From TMP-7 sp038212445 (GTDB lineage Bacteria > Acidobacteriota > Terriglobia > Bryobacterales > Bryobacteraceae), in the NCBI GenBank assembly GCA_038212445.1, contig JBBQUM010000025.1, forward strand, positions 1 to 64,000: a DNA stretch of 64,000 bases. The letters run 5' to 3'. The position numbers were made by a program, and so were the translations under genes. Below the pieces are notes generated by a model. The model saw only the letters and a program-made list of their open reading frames with translations. It ran no database searches and was not told the origin of the DNA. This document shows, piece by piece, positions 1 through 9,057 of the stretch. Every line of letters begins with the position of its first letter. The stretch's first letter is position 1.

Positions 1-957
1 GTCTACTCTCAGTTCGTCGGCGGCCTTCCCCCAGCCCTGTTCCTCTTCCTTACCGGCATCACCTTCGCCTTCTCCATGGAGCGTGCCGACCGCACCGGCC
101 GCGGTTCGGGCTACCGCTGGCTGCACGCCATCAAACGCGCCCGCTATCTGCTGATCCTGGCTTTCCTGTTCCGCATCCAGCTCTGGTCCTTCACCCTCGG
201 CCATAATTCCTGGACCGACATGCTCAAAGTCGATGTCCTCAACTGCATGGGCGTGACCATGTTTCTGCTGGCCCCCATCGCGCTGATGGGTCGCGAATAC
301 CGTACCCGCGCCGCTGCCTTCGCCGGTTTCGGATTTGCATTCCTCTCGCCGCTCATCTCGCAAAGGTCCTGGGAGTGGTTGCCCTGGCCGGTCCGCAACT
401 ACATCGTTCCCGACTTCGCCTACTTCGGACTCTTCCCGTGGGCCGCGTTCCTCTGCTTCGGCATCGCCGCCGGAACCATTCTGAAATCGGTGACCGCCGA
501 CCAGATGAATCGCCTCATGCTCTGGACCACCATCCTCGGCTTCGTCACCGTCTTCACCGCGCAGTACTTCTCCAACCTGCCCTACAACATCTACCAGGCC
601 TCTGACTTCTGGCTCAACAGCCCGCTGCTGGTGCTCATGAAACTCGGCATCGTCATGATCCTAACCGGCGTCGCGTTCCTCTGGACCGAGCACGTCGTGC
701 AGGAGAAATGGAGCTGGCTGAAACAAATGGGCACTACCTCGCTCATCGTTTACTGGGTCCACATTGAGCTGGTCTACGGACGCTGGTTCGGCAACTGGAA
801 AGAGCAGCTCTCCAACTGGCAGTGCGTAGCTTTCTCAGCGGTGCTGATGGTCCTCATGCTCGGCCTTTCATTGGCCCGCACCCATTGGCGCGACCTCGTT
901 CCACACTGGGTCCCGATCCCCACTCAACCCCCGCCGCGACGCGCCGCCGGCGATTGA
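1..957 (+). CDS. DUF1624/acyltransferase-like membrane protein, 5' truncated
   Basis: The frame is open from base 1, so the ATG at 76 (SMERADR) is internal and the true start lies outside the window. About 318 residues are visible, with roughly eight hydrophobic segments separated by short basic loops. The LFLFLTGITFAFS segment and the late YWVHIELVYG stretch resemble the DUF1624 / heparan-alpha-glucosaminide N-acetyltransferase-like family of membrane acyltransferases, which move acyl groups across the membrane onto sugars. That family assignment comes from general resemblance; substrate unknown. It ends with TGA five bases before the convergent TIGR03790 gene. Confidence 0.7.
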   Translation, partial: VYSQFVGGLPPALFLFLTGITFAFSMERADRTGRGSGYRWLHAIKRARYLLILAFLFRIQLWSFTLGHNSWTDMLKVDVLNCMGVTMFLLAPIALMGREYRTRAAAFAGFGFAFLSPLISQRSWEWLPWPVRNYIVPDFAYFGLFPWAAFLCFGIAAGTILKSVTADQMNRLMLWTTILGFVTVFTAQYFSNLPYNIYQASDFWLNSPLLVLMKLGIVMILTGVAFLWTEHVVQEKWSWLKQMGTTSLIVYWVHIELVYGRWFGNWKEQLSNWQCVAFSAVLMVLMLGLSLARTHWRDLVPHWVPIPTQPPPRRAAGD

Positions 958-961
958 TCTA

Positions 962-2059
962 CTACTGCGTAGGCTTGCCAAGAGAACACAACGGATCGCC
1001 GATCACGATGTTCTGCCAGCTGACTGCGGGAATAGACAGGTAGTAGCTCTCCGCCAAAGTTCGTCCTGAATAGTAAGCCGGCAAGAGAATGCTCGGACGC
1101 GGACAGAATTGCAGGAATGGCTCGGCCACGTGACCCGACGCCCCCGTCACTCCCTCGTGTATGTAATCGGCTGTCATCGTCTGCGGTGCACCCGCAAACC
1201 AGGTCGCCTTATCCTTCCATGTGCCGATCGTCCACTTCTCTGGCGGCCGCGCAAATGTACGCGCATTGGTGGAGACGTACTCGGTCATGATGGCCCCCGG
1301 CAGCCACTTGAAGCCCAACTGCCGCCGGTGGCGGTTGCTATCGTTTGACCCCCAGGCTGCATACCCGATGACATTCTTCAGGTCGTATAGGACGGTGGTG
1401 GTGGAGTCCACAATCTCACGCGCTTGTGGCAGCTTGACCGCCGCGTCCCGCAGCCAGTCTTCACCCGGCTCATCGCTTCCGTTCTTCATGTCGATGACAA
1501 AGTTTCCAGTGTTGCGCGCCTGTTGCGCCCGGTCCACCAGACCCTTGATGTCTGCGAAGTCGTAACCGGCCAGCCGTGTCACCAGGTACATCGGAAAGCG
1601 GGGATGGCTGAACGGCTCCTTCGCATGGTCGAAGAACGGATTCGCAAGCGGCCCTTTCAAGGCATGGGGCTGTCCGTGAAGCTCTGCGTACAGTAGAGTC
1701 AACTCCGAGTCCACCGCCGCCATCTCCCCGTCCCGGCCCAAGACTCCTGAGATCCTCAGCGGCACGCCCAGCGTGGTGACCATGTACAACACCTGCTCAA
1801 CCAGGTTTTTCGACTTTAGGCACTTCGAGATCGGTGTGGCGATCGAGGAATCGTAGGTTTCGCGGTTCACCTCTTCGGCGTCGCTCACCTTGATGCGGCA
1901 AATGTTCTGCTCCGGAATCGTACGCTTCCGCGAATAGTACTCTCCGGCCACTCGCGATACCGACGACCGGTCGTTTACTACCAGGAGCACGTTTTCCGGC
2001 TTCTGCGCCATCAGCGTCGAAACTGCGCCGAGCAGCGCCAGGGCCCAAAAACGAATCAC
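962..2059 (-). CDS. TIGR03790 family exported protein
   Basis: A protein of about 365 residues of the uncharacterised TIGR03790 family, recognised from the N-terminal PENVLLVVN and the VLYMVTTLGVPLR region. A longer frame exists upstream, but I place the start at GTG 2059: it gives a clean signal peptide (VIRFWALALLGAVSTLMAQ) and its GTGA overlaps the TGA stop of the cytochrome gene by four bases, a typical coupled start. Predicted to be exported. Family function is unknown. It is translationally coupled to a small cytochrome c, suggesting a joint periplasmic or surface role, but no reaction can be assigned. Confidence 0.8.
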   Translation of the reverse strand: MIRFWALALLGAVSTLMAQKPENVLLVVNDRSSVSRVAGEYYSRKRTIPEQNICRIKVSDAEEVNRETYDSSIATPISKCLKSKNLVEQVLYMVTTLGVPLRISGVLGRDGEMAAVDSELTLLYAELHGQPHALKGPLANPFFDHAKEPFSHPRFPMYLVTRLAGYDFADIKGLVDRAQQARNTGNFVIDMKNGSDEPGEDWLRDAAVKLPQAREIVDSTTTVLYDLKNVIGYAAWGSNDSNRHRRQLGFKWLPGAIMTEYVSTNARTFARPPEKWTIGTWKDKATWFAGAPQTMTADYIHEGVTGASGHVAEPFLQFCPRPSILLPAYYSGRTLAESYYLSIPAVSWQNIVIGDPLCSLGKPTQ

Positions 2060-2460
2060 GGTAGCGATTTCAAATACGCCACCACCGCTTCCGCGTCGTC
2101 CTTCGACAACTTGTAGGCGGGCATCGGCGGATCTGCCTTGCCGCCTCGCGGATTCATGCCGGTCATCATGAACTTCACCAGTCCCTCGTCCTTCCAACGC
2201 TCAAACAGGCGGCTGTTTCCAGTCAGGTCGGGCGACGCCTTGTGCCAGCCAGGGACGGGATTGATCGGTTGGAACGTTAGCACCGCGCCCTTCAGCCATT
2301 TCGTGCGATCGAGTTCGCCCTTGTCGCTCATCGGCGTATGGCATTCCTGGCACTTGCCCACTTCCTCCACCAGGTAACGTCCACGCTCGATTTTGGCGTC
2401 GTCAGCGCCCCAGGCGCAACAGGTCAGGGCCGTGATGCCGAGTAAACATGGAGTTCGCAT
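2056..2460 (-). CDS. small mono-heme c-type cytochrome
   Basis: 134 residues from ATG 2460, chosen because MRTPCLLGITALTCCAWGA looks like a signal peptide; the longer upstream frame would place arginine-rich sequence in front of it. One heme-binding motif CQECH is at residues 37-41 and a likely axial methionine sits in PPMPAYKLS near the C terminus, so this is a class I type periplasmic electron carrier. It lies divergently from the LysR gene (88 bases between starts) and is the first gene of a two-gene unit with the TIGR03790 protein. Electron donors and acceptors are unknown. Confidence 0.85.
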   Translation of the reverse strand: MRTPCLLGITALTCCAWGADDAKIERGRYLVEEVGKCQECHTPMSDKGELDRTKWLKGAVLTFQPINPVPGWHKASPDLTGNSRLFERWKDEGLVKFMMTGMNPRGGKADPPMPAYKLSKDDAEAVVAYLKSLP

Positions 2461-2548
2461 AGGGATAAGGATACCAGGAGGGTGCACCCCTTGCCCCAAG
2501 CCCCGCCATCGCCGGGACTCCGATACAATGATGGCGACCCGACCACTC

Positions 2549-3481
2549 ATGGACCTGGATCAACTGCACACGTTCCTCGAGATCGTGCGGCTTAAGAGTT
2601 TCTCGAAAGCCGCGCAGACCGTCTATCGCACCCAGCCTGCGATCAGCGCCCAGGTGCGTCAACTGGAACAGGAAATCGGAACCACGCTGTTCGACCGTCT
2701 GGGTACCAAGATCGCCCTCACCACCGCCGGGCGCATCTTCGCCGAATACGCCGAGAAGATCCTCGATCTCCGGCGCCAGGCTCAGGACACCATCAATGAA
2801 TTGGAGCGGATCCCGCGCGGCGAGCTCATCATCGCCGCGAATGAAGCCACCTGCATCTACGTCCTGCCTACGGTCTTCAGCGAGTACAAGAAGCAGTTCC
2901 CCAACGTCCAGCTTTCCGTGGACCGCAGCTACGGAGCGCGCGTCGTTCAGGCTGTCACCGAGAATCTCGCCGATTTCGGCATCACCCAACTGCCTGTAGA
3001 GGAGAAAAAGCTACAGGTTGTGAAGATTCATACCGATGAGATAAGAATGCTGGTCCCTGCCGGACATCCCTTCGCTTCTAAGCGAACCGTGACTGCCCGT
3101 GACCTGATCAACGTGCCGCTCCTGCTGCCCAAGTCCGGTACCACGCGCACGCGGCTCAACGTATGGCTTGAACCGGTGGAAAACGACGTCTCTGTCTCTA
3201 TGGAACTCGACTCCACCGAGATGATCAAGCGGTTTGTAATGGCGAATCTGGGACTGTCATTCCTGGCGGCATCGCACTGTGAGGAAGAGGTTCGGGCGGG
3301 AAAGCTGGCGGCGATCTCACTCGGCCCTGAGCCCATGATGCGTACGCTTGGATTAATCTATAGGAAGGACAAGGCGTTGTCGAAAGCAGCGCTTGGGTTC
3401 ATACAGGTTACGCTCGAGCAGTCCATGGAGCATGCCGTTCTACTGGCAAGCCCCAAAGCCGCGAGAGTCAACCTGGGATAG
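2549..3481 (+). CDS. LysR family transcriptional regulator
   Basis: A classic LysR protein of about 310 residues. The N-terminal winged helix runs over the first 60 residues (MDLDQLHTFLEIV, KAAQTVYRTQPAISAQVRQLE, LFDR), followed by a linker helix and a periplasmic-binding-like effector domain that begins at GELIIAANE. I chose ATG 2549, which gives the standard LysR N terminus; ATGs at 2528 and 2531 are in frame and would add six or seven residues. It is divergent from the cytochrome c/TIGR03790 pair, so that pair is a plausible target; the effector is unknown. Confidence 0.88.
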   Translation: MDLDQLHTFLEIVRLKSFSKAAQTVYRTQPAISAQVRQLEQEIGTTLFDRLGTKIALTTAGRIFAEYAEKILDLRRQAQDTINELERIPRGELIIAANEATCIYVLPTVFSEYKKQFPNVQLSVDRSYGARVVQAVTENLADFGITQLPVEEKKLQVVKIHTDEIRMLVPAGHPFASKRTVTARDLINVPLLLPKSGTTRTRLNVWLEPVENDVSVSMELDSTEMIKRFVMANLGLSFLAASHCEEEVRAGKLAAISLGPEPMMRTLGLIYRKDKALSKAALGFIQVTLEQSMEHAVLLASPKAARVNLG

Positions 3482-3492
3482 GCGGAACGAAT

Positions 3493-3840
3493 ATGGACCG
3501 TCTGACCATCAAAAGTTCGACCATCTTTATCGCGACAGGCGACAAGACCTCGGTGTACCGGTCGATGGACGAGGTTCCCGCGCCGTTGCGCAAGAAACTC
3601 CAGGAATCCACCAACGGGATCAACGCCGCTACCATTCTTATCGCAGACCGGCGCGGCCGCGAGGAGATCGTTCGCGCGATCCAAGGCCTTCCTAACAGCA
3701 TTCGCGGCAGGCTTACCTCTACGCTCGGGGCTGCCCGCAGGCCCGAAGTGTTAAAGAAACTCGACTGGCGAACGGCGCTTGAACTGGTACTCGCCGGCGC
3801 AGTAGGGCTATTGATCTGGCTCGCATTTAACTTCCGCTAA
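3493..3840 (+). CDS. hypothetical protein with C-terminal membrane anchor
   Basis: 115 residues, not recognised. The first 85 residues are soluble with mixed charge (for example RKKLQESTNG and IADRRGREEI), and the last 20 form one hydrophobic helix (ELVLAGAVGLLIWLAFNF), which suggests a tail-anchored inner-membrane protein. It starts 11 bases after the LysR stop, with a weak purine stretch before the ATG, and precedes the PilZ gene on the same strand. No catalytic motif is visible and no function is assigned. Confidence 0.6.
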   Translation: MDRLTIKSSTIFIATGDKTSVYRSMDEVPAPLRKKLQESTNGINAATILIADRRGREEIVRAIQGLPNSIRGRLTSTLGAARRPEVLKKLDWRTALELVLAGAVGLLIWLAFNFR

Positions 3841-3881
3841 CTCTTCCTCTCACCTTCACCAGCGGCGCCGATGAGACACTC

Positions 3882-4229
3882 ATGGATCGTCGTGTGCAGC
3901 CCCGCATCAGCTCGGATGAAGTAGCACAGGTGACGGTGTTCGGGGACAAGACCCAGCAGGTTTCCGGCCGCGTCGCGAACCTCACCGGTAGGGGAATGCA
4001 ACTGATTGTTTCGCGATCTATCCCCCCCGGCACCGCGTTATCCATTGACACACCGGACCGGCTCTACATGGGAGAAGTGGTTTATTGCAACTGTGAAGGC
4101 CTGTCCTACCGGGTGGGAGTGGAGGTGGAGCAGGCGCTGCGCCATACCGATGACCTGGCGCGTCTTCGTGACGCCATCTCTGAGATGTCCCTGGCCGAGG
4201 TTCGTGTAAACAGGCGGATGATACGATGA
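3882..4229 (+). CDS. PilZ domain protein
   Basis: 115 residues, essentially one PilZ domain. The N-terminal arginine-rich RRVQPR and the later NLTGRGMQL correspond to the RxxxR and (D/N)xSxxG c-di-GMP-binding motifs, with Thr in place of the usual Ser. PilZ domains act as c-di-GMP receptors in motility, exopolysaccharide or envelope control. It stands alone with no attached output domain and lies just upstream of ileS. Ligand binding is inferred; the Ser-to-Thr change is conservative but leaves some doubt. Confidence 0.75.
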   Translation: MDRRVQPRISSDEVAQVTVFGDKTQQVSGRVANLTGRGMQLIVSRSIPPGTALSIDTPDRLYMGEVVYCNCEGLSYRVGVEVEQALRHTDDLARLRDAISEMSLAEVRVNRRMIR

Positions 4230-4241
4230 GAGTATCACCGC

Positions 4242-7064
4242 ATGGATCCCGAGAGCTTCGACTTAAAGAAGACCGTTAACCTTCCCCGTACGGACTTTCC
4301 GCAGAAGGCTAACCTTACCCAGAACGAGCCGAAGACGCTCGCCCGCTGGGAGCAGGCGAAGCTCTATTCGCAGATTCGCGAAGCTCGCGCCGGACGGCCG
4401 ATGTTCGTCTTGCATGATGGCCCTCCCTACGCCAATGGCAACATTCATATTGGCCATGCTTTCAATAAGTTGCTAAAGGACTTCATCATCAAGTCCAAGA
4501 CCATGGCTGGGTTCGACTCACCCTACATCCCCGGTTGGGACTGTCATGGCTTGCCGATCGAGATCAAGGTGGACAATCAGTTGGGATCGAAGAAGGCCAA
4601 GATGTCGGTGGCCGAGATCCGTACCGAGTGCCGCAAGTATGCCCAGAAGTACGTAGACCTGCAGCGCGAGGACTTCAAGCGTCTGGGCATTCTCGGACGC
4701 TGGGAAGACCCCTACTTGACGATGTCGGCCGAGTACGAGGCCGTCATCGCTGGGGCGTTCGTCGAGTTCCTGGAGAAGGGTTACGTCTACAAGGGACTGA
4801 AGCCGGTGAACTGGTGCATCAATGACCGCACCGCGCTGGCCGAAGCTGAAGTCGAGTACGAGAACCACACCAGTCCTTCGATCTGGGTTCGCTTCGCCTT
4901 GTTGACCGATCCGGCATCGATTGCCCCTGAACTCGCCGGCCGCAGAGTCTACGGCCTGATATGGACTACTACGCCCTGGACCATGCCCGCCAACATGGCC
5001 ATCGCCTTCCATCCAACGTTCGACTACGTGGCCGCGGACGTCGCAGGTGATGTCTACATCGTTGCTGAGTCGCTGCTGGCCGCCACTGCCGAAGCCGCAG
5101 GTTGGGTGACGCCGAAAGTCATTGCGCGCTTCAAGGGCGAGGCGCTTGAGAATACGGTCTTCAAACATCCGTTTCTGGAGCGGAAGTCGCTTGGCATTCT
5201 GGGCGATCACGTCACGCTCGAGCAGGGTACGGGCGCGGTCCACACCGCACCGGGACACGGCCAGGAAGATTTCGTTATCGGCCGCAAGTACGGCATCGAG
5301 ACCTACTGCCCCGTGGACGCCGCGGGCCGGTTCTTTCACGCAGAGGGTGCCGATGGAACGCTGCCCGATGAACTGATCGGCAAGAACGTCTGGCAGGCCA
5401 ATCCTGTCGTTATCGAGATCCTGAAGCAGCACGGCGCGCTGGTGGGCGAGAAGAAGATCGACCATTCGTATCCGCACTGCTGGCGCTGTCACAAGCCCAC
5501 CATCTTCCGGGCCACCGAGCAGTGGTTCATCGGGATGGATAACAACAATCTTCGCGGCAGGGCTGTGGCCGCCGTGAAGAACATCCACTGGATGCCGGCC
5601 TGGGGCGAGGAGCGAATGCTGAACATGGTGGAGGGCCGCCCGGACTGGTGCATTTCGCGCCAGCGCGTCTGGGGCGTGCCGATCACGGTGTTCTATTGCG
5701 AGGGATGCCAGGAACCGCTCACCGACGCCGCCGTCCTGAGGCGCGTGGTGGCGCAATTCCGCGAGCACACCGCCGACGTCTGGTACTCGCGGAGTGTTGA
5801 GGAACTGATCGGCACCGAAGTGAAGTGCACCAAGTGCGGTAGTGGGGCGTTCCGCAAGGAGTCCGACATTCTCGACGTCTGGTTCGACTCAGGCTCGAGC
5901 CATCTGGCGGTGTTGACGCCGGAGAACGGGTTGCCCTGGCCGTCGGATATGTATCTCGAAGGCGGCGATCAATACCGGGGCTGGTTCCAAAGCTCGCTGT
6001 TGATCGGCGTTGGACTGCGTGGAGAGGCTCCCTATCGCGAATCCATCACGCACGGCTGGTCGCTCGACGCGCAGGGCAAGGCGATGTCGAAGTCGCTCGG
6101 AAATTCGATCGAGCCGGAAGAGATCATCAAGAAGTACGGCGCAGAGGTGCTGCGGCTATGGGTGGCAAGCGTCGAGTACAACGAGGATGTCCGGCTGTCG
6201 GACATCATCCTCAAGCGCCTGGCCGAAGCCTACTTCAAGCTGCGGAACACTTTCCGTTACGCGCTTGGCAACACCAGCGACTTTGATCCCGCGGCGCATG
6301 CCATCGCGGGCGGGGAACTGGAGGAGATCGATCAATGGATCCTGGTGCGGGCCGAGGAGCTCGTGCGCAAGTGCCGCGCCTGGTACGAAGAATACGCGTT
6401 CCACCGCGTCTACCGGGCGATCTATGACTTCGCCACCATCGATCTGAGTTCGGTGTACTTCGATATCTCGAAAGACACTCTGTACACGGCGGCGCCGAAC
6501 TGGAAGGCGCGGCGCAGCGTGCAGACGGCGCTCTATCGCGTGAACTACGCGATGGTGCGGCTGCTGGCGCCGATCCTCGCGTTCACTACCGACGAGGCTT
6601 GGGCGCACATGAAATTGCCGGCCGGCAGTCCGCTGAGCGTACACCTTGCCGAATTGCCGGCACCTGAGGAATTGACGACCGGTATCACCTCGGAGCAGCG
6701 TGCGCGGGTGGCCGACTGGGACCTTCTCATCCCTATCCGTGACACCGTGCTCAAGAGCCTGGAGAACGCGCGTCAGGAGAAGTTGATTGGCGCGCCGCTC
6801 GAGGCGAAGGTCAAGCTGCAGGCCAACGGTACACTCTATCCGCTGCTCGAGAAGTACGCGGACGCGCTGCCGAATCTCTTCATCGTGTCGCAGGTGGATG
6901 TCGGCAATGGCGCGGGCGACCTGAGCGTCAGCGTCGAGCGCGCGGTGGGCGAGAAGTGCGAGCGCTGCTGGAAGTACCGCAAGCTCGGTTCGGATGCCGA
7001 GTATCCGACGGTCTGCGAACCCTGCTCCCGTGCCGTTCGGGAGATTGTCAAAGGAGCCGTGTGA
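4242..7064 (+). CDS. ileS: isoleucyl-tRNA synthetase
   Basis: 940 residues, the normal length for bacterial IleRS. The class I signature HIGH lies at residues 69-72 (GNIHIGHAF), the KMSKS loop is present as AMSKS near residue 615, and the C-terminal zinc ribbon CERCW...CEPC is intact. The editing (CP1) domain region TTTPWTMPANMA is present. It charges tRNA-Ile with isoleucine in the cytosol and hydrolyses mischarged valine. Its final codons overlap the GTG start of lspA, so ileS-lspA-lgt form one coupled operon, an arrangement also common for ileS-lspA in other bacteria. Confidence 0.98.
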   Translation: MDPESFDLKKTVNLPRTDFPQKANLTQNEPKTLARWEQAKLYSQIREARAGRPMFVLHDGPPYANGNIHIGHAFNKLLKDFIIKSKTMAGFDSPYIPGWDCHGLPIEIKVDNQLGSKKAKMSVAEIRTECRKYAQKYVDLQREDFKRLGILGRWEDPYLTMSAEYEAVIAGAFVEFLEKGYVYKGLKPVNWCINDRTALAEAEVEYENHTSPSIWVRFALLTDPASIAPELAGRRVYGLIWTTTPWTMPANMAIAFHPTFDYVAADVAGDVYIVAESLLAATAEAAGWVTPKVIARFKGEALENTVFKHPFLERKSLGILGDHVTLEQGTGAVHTAPGHGQEDFVIGRKYGIETYCPVDAAGRFFHAEGADGTLPDELIGKNVWQANPVVIEILKQHGALVGEKKIDHSYPHCWRCHKPTIFRATEQWFIGMDNNNLRGRAVAAVKNIHWMPAWGEERMLNMVEGRPDWCISRQRVWGVPITVFYCEGCQEPLTDAAVLRRVVAQFREHTADVWYSRSVEELIGTEVKCTKCGSGAFRKESDILDVWFDSGSSHLAVLTPENGLPWPSDMYLEGGDQYRGWFQSSLLIGVGLRGEAPYRESITHGWSLDAQGKAMSKSLGNSIEPEEIIKKYGAEVLRLWVASVEYNEDVRLSDIILKRLAEAYFKLRNTFRYALGNTSDFDPAAHAIAGGELEEIDQWILVRAEELVRKCRAWYEEYAFHRVYRAIYDFATIDLSSVYFDISKDTLYTAAPNWKARRSVQTALYRVNYAMVRLLAPILAFTTDEAWAHMKLPAGSPLSVHLAELPAPEELTTGITSEQRARVADWDLLIPIRDTVLKSLENARQEKLIGAPLEAKVKLQANGTLYPLLEKYADALPNLFIVSQVDVGNGAGDLSVSVERAVGEKCERCWKYRKLGSDAEYPTVCEPCSRAVREIVKGAV

Positions 7065-7579
7065 ACGCGCGGTACGCGCCATTTCTGATTTCGGCGGCGG
7101 TGTTCTTCCTTGACCGTGTGACGAAGCTCCTGATCCGCTCCAAGGTCAACTTTTGGGACACGGTGACGGTGATTCCCAGTTTCTTCAACATCGTTCATAC
7201 CGAGAATCCGGGCGCCGCATTCGGGATGTTCTCGGACTCGACCAGCGTTCTACGGCCCATCTTCCTCATCGCTCTGTCGCTGGGCGTGATGGCCTTCATC
7301 ACCTTGCTGCTGCTGCGTCCGGGGCAGAGCGGTTTGCATTCTGGCTGGTGGGTTCGCGCCGGACTGGCGCTGGTGTTGGGCGGTGCGGCCGGTAACCTGT
7401 TCGACCGGATTCTGCGAGGCACGGTTACCGACTTCCTCGAGTTCTATTTCAGAAGCTATACGTTCGCGGCCTTCAACATTGCAGACAGTGCGATCACGGT
7501 AGGCGCGGCGCTCCTTCTTCTAGACATGTGGCGCGGGCATGCCCGCCAGCGAGAACAGCATGTATCCCAAGCTGATTAG
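7061..7579 (+). CDS. lspA: lipoprotein signal peptidase (signal peptidase II)
   Basis: 172 residues starting at GTG 7061. This start is supported by an AAGGAG ribosome binding site at 7051-7056 and a four-base GTGA overlap with ileS; an upstream in-frame start would lie inside ileS. Four hydrophobic helices and the family motifs NPGAAFG, GGAAGNLFDRI, VTDFLEF and FNIADSA are seen, the last two carrying the paired catalytic aspartates. It cleaves the signal peptide of diacylglyceryl-modified prolipoproteins at the inner membrane. Its neighbour lgt performs the preceding step, so the two act in sequence. Confidence 0.97.
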   Translation: MNARYAPFLISAAVFFLDRVTKLLIRSKVNFWDTVTVIPSFFNIVHTENPGAAFGMFSDSTSVLRPIFLIALSLGVMAFITLLLLRPGQSGLHSGWWVRAGLALVLGGAAGNLFDRILRGTVTDFLEFYFRSYTFAAFNIADSAITVGAALLLLDMWRGHARQREQHVSQAD

Positions 7580-8345
7580 CATTGGAACGTTCTTCATACC
7601 GACTTACGGGCTACTGGTAGCGGTCGCCTTCCTGCTCGCGTTGTTTGTAGCGAACCGGCTTGGCCGGCGCGCTGGCCTGAACACGGAGCGCGTCACCAAC
7701 CTCGGCATTTACTGTGCCTTGATGGGACTGCTGGGCGCGAAGGTATTCATGATCCTGTTCGACCTGGATCATTTTGCGCACAATCCCGCGGACATTTTTT
7801 CGCTCTCGACGCTGCAGGCGGCGGGCGTCTTTCACGGTGGCCTGATTGCGGCGGTGATCTTCGCTTACTACTACACGCGGCGGTTCAGCATGCCCTGGCT
7901 GCTGACCGCGGATGTCTTTGCGCCGGCGATCGCGCTGGGGCATGCCATCGGACGCATTGGCTGTTTCATGGCCGGCTGCTGTTACGGCGTGGTGTGCGAC
8001 CGTCCCTGGGCCGTCACCTACACCAACCCCGAGGCGTCGGCGATGAGCAACACGCCGCTATTTCAGCCGCTCCATCCCACCCAGCTTTATGAGACCGGAG
8101 CGGAACTGCTGGTCTTCGGATTTCTCCTATGGCGCTGGAAGAGTCCGCGCCGGCAGGGCGAGATCATCGGGTTGTACCTGATCCTGTCCTCGGTGCTGCG
8201 CTTCGCGGTGGAATTCTATCGCTTCCACGAGCAGGGTCTGTGGTTTGGTTTGTCGCTGACCCAGTGGATCTCAGTTGGGCTGGCGATTCTAGGCGCCGCG
8301 ATTCTGCTAGCCAAGTCGCGACCCGTCCCAGCACCCGCGCACTAG
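7560..8345 (+). CDS. lgt: prolipoprotein diacylglyceryl transferase
   Basis: About 261 residues from ATG 7560 (MYPKLISIGTFFIPTYG); an in-frame ATG at 7539 would add seven residues. The gene overlaps lspA by 20 bases. Multi-pass membrane protein with the Lgt signature region GRIGCFMAGCCYG and the conserved HPTQLYE motif; HGG in VFHGGLIAA is also typical. It transfers diacylglycerol from phosphatidylglycerol to the lipobox cysteine of prolipoproteins, the first step of lipoprotein maturation. The Cys-containing GCCYG version is a variant of the proteobacterial GNFINGE. Its stop overlaps the stop of the convergent vapC-like gene. Confidence 0.96.
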   Translation: MYPKLISIGTFFIPTYGLLVAVAFLLALFVANRLGRRAGLNTERVTNLGIYCALMGLLGAKVFMILFDLDHFAHNPADIFSLSTLQAAGVFHGGLIAAVIFAYYYTRRFSMPWLLTADVFAPAIALGHAIGRIGCFMAGCCYGVVCDRPWAVTYTNPEASAMSNTPLFQPLHPTQLYETGAELLVFGFLLWRWKSPRRQGEIIGLYLILSSVLRFAVEFYRFHEQGLWFGLSLTQWISVGLAILGAAILLAKSRPVPAPAH

Positions 8346-8785
8346 GCTCGAACTGAACCGTCGAGTGGATTGTTCCATCGCAGTTCGGGAAAGCGGCTGA
8401 AGTCCTGGTCGGTGGAAGCAAGCGACGCCCCGTTCTCGATGGCGAGCGCCGCCAAGACGGCATCCGTCACCAAGCCACCCCTCACGCCATGCTTAATCAT
8501 CAGACGTTCGAGAATTTCCGCGTGTCTTGGGCCTGGATTGAGGGCCACCACACCGGGGTGAGCCAACCATTCATTGACGATTCCGATCGCGCGTTTGGCA
8601 GTCAGTGGATTTGGCCAGATCCTCGAATTGGTGGCGATGCGTACGAAAGCCCAAATAGTCAACCAAGGCAATCCCACAGGCTCACTGCGATTCATCAAGT
8701 CGCTTAGCCATTTCGCCGCTACGCGATGCTCCGGCACATCCGTATTGTAGGCATAGAGCAGGAGGTTTGCATCTACGACAGTCAT
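8342..8785 (-). CDS. PIN domain toxin (VapC-like)
   Basis: 147 residues of the PIN-domain ribonuclease family. The N terminus MTVVDANLLLYAYN carries the first acidic residue; further acidic residues lie in VTDAVLAALA and STDQDFSRF, giving the usual metal-binding set. VapC toxins cleave RNA, often tRNA. Its ATGA start overlaps the stop of the upstream ribbon-helix-helix gene by four bases, the standard antitoxin-first arrangement. It converges on lgt with overlapping stop codons. The module appears intact. Confidence 0.88.
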   Translation of the reverse strand: MTVVDANLLLYAYNTDVPEHRVAAKWLSDLMNRSEPVGLPWLTIWAFVRIATNSRIWPNPLTAKRAIGIVNEWLAHPGVVALNPGPRHAEILERLMIKHGVRGGLVTDAVLAALAIENGASLASTDQDFSRFPELRWNNPLDGSVRA

Positions 8786-9030
8786 CGATGCTGATCGCCC
8801 TCGCCGTACTCGATGAGCGATTCGATGTCGTCATAGTTTAAGCCTGGACGGTATCCCATACTAGCGGGCTTGACCACAAACCGGCGGGCAGTCGGGCTCT
8901 GAACGTTCAGAAGGCCCGCACGCACCAGATCGTTCAACGTATCCCGAAATGATGCACCTCTGGCGCGGCTTTCGGATTTCACTCGCTCAAGCACATCCTC
9001 GTCGAGTGTGACGGTAGTACGGATGCTCAT
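8782..9030 (-). CDS. ribbon-helix-helix antitoxin (VapB-like)
   Basis: 82 residues. The N-terminal MSIRTTVTLDEDVLERVKSE matches a ribbon-helix-helix DNA-binding fold, and the acidic C-terminal tail (DDIESLIEYGEGD) is the likely toxin-neutralising part. It precedes and is translationally coupled to the PIN toxin. The start ATG at 9030 abuts an inverted repeat that encloses a -10-like hexamer, which suggests autorepression and possibly a leaderless transcript. Confidence 0.82.
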   Translation of the reverse strand: MSIRTTVTLDEDVLERVKSESRARGASFRDTLNDLVRAGLLNVQSPTARRFVVKPASMGYRPGLNYDDIESLIEYGEGDQHR

Positions 9031-9050
9031 GATGCTTATATTGTAGCATC
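9031..9050 (-). promoter_or_regulatory. inverted repeat around the -10 of the VapBC-like operon
   Basis: On the minus strand, GATGCT (9050-9045) and AGCATC (9036-9031) are perfect six-base arms around an eight-base centre that contains AATATA; the hexamer TACAAT overlaps the first arm and its edge and could serve as a -10. The ATG of the antitoxin follows immediately, so transcription would begin at or next to the start codon. Extra GATGC half sites flank the repeat. Inferred operator for the ribbon-helix-helix antitoxin. Confidence 0.55.
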
Positions 9051-9057
9051 AGAGGCA

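Noticed and set aside
4518..7082. Long antisense frames inside ileS (4518-5768 and 6156-7082, minus)
   Set aside because: They mirror the codon pattern of ileS on the other strand, have no recognisable family features and no ribosome sites. GC-rich codon bias creates such frames.
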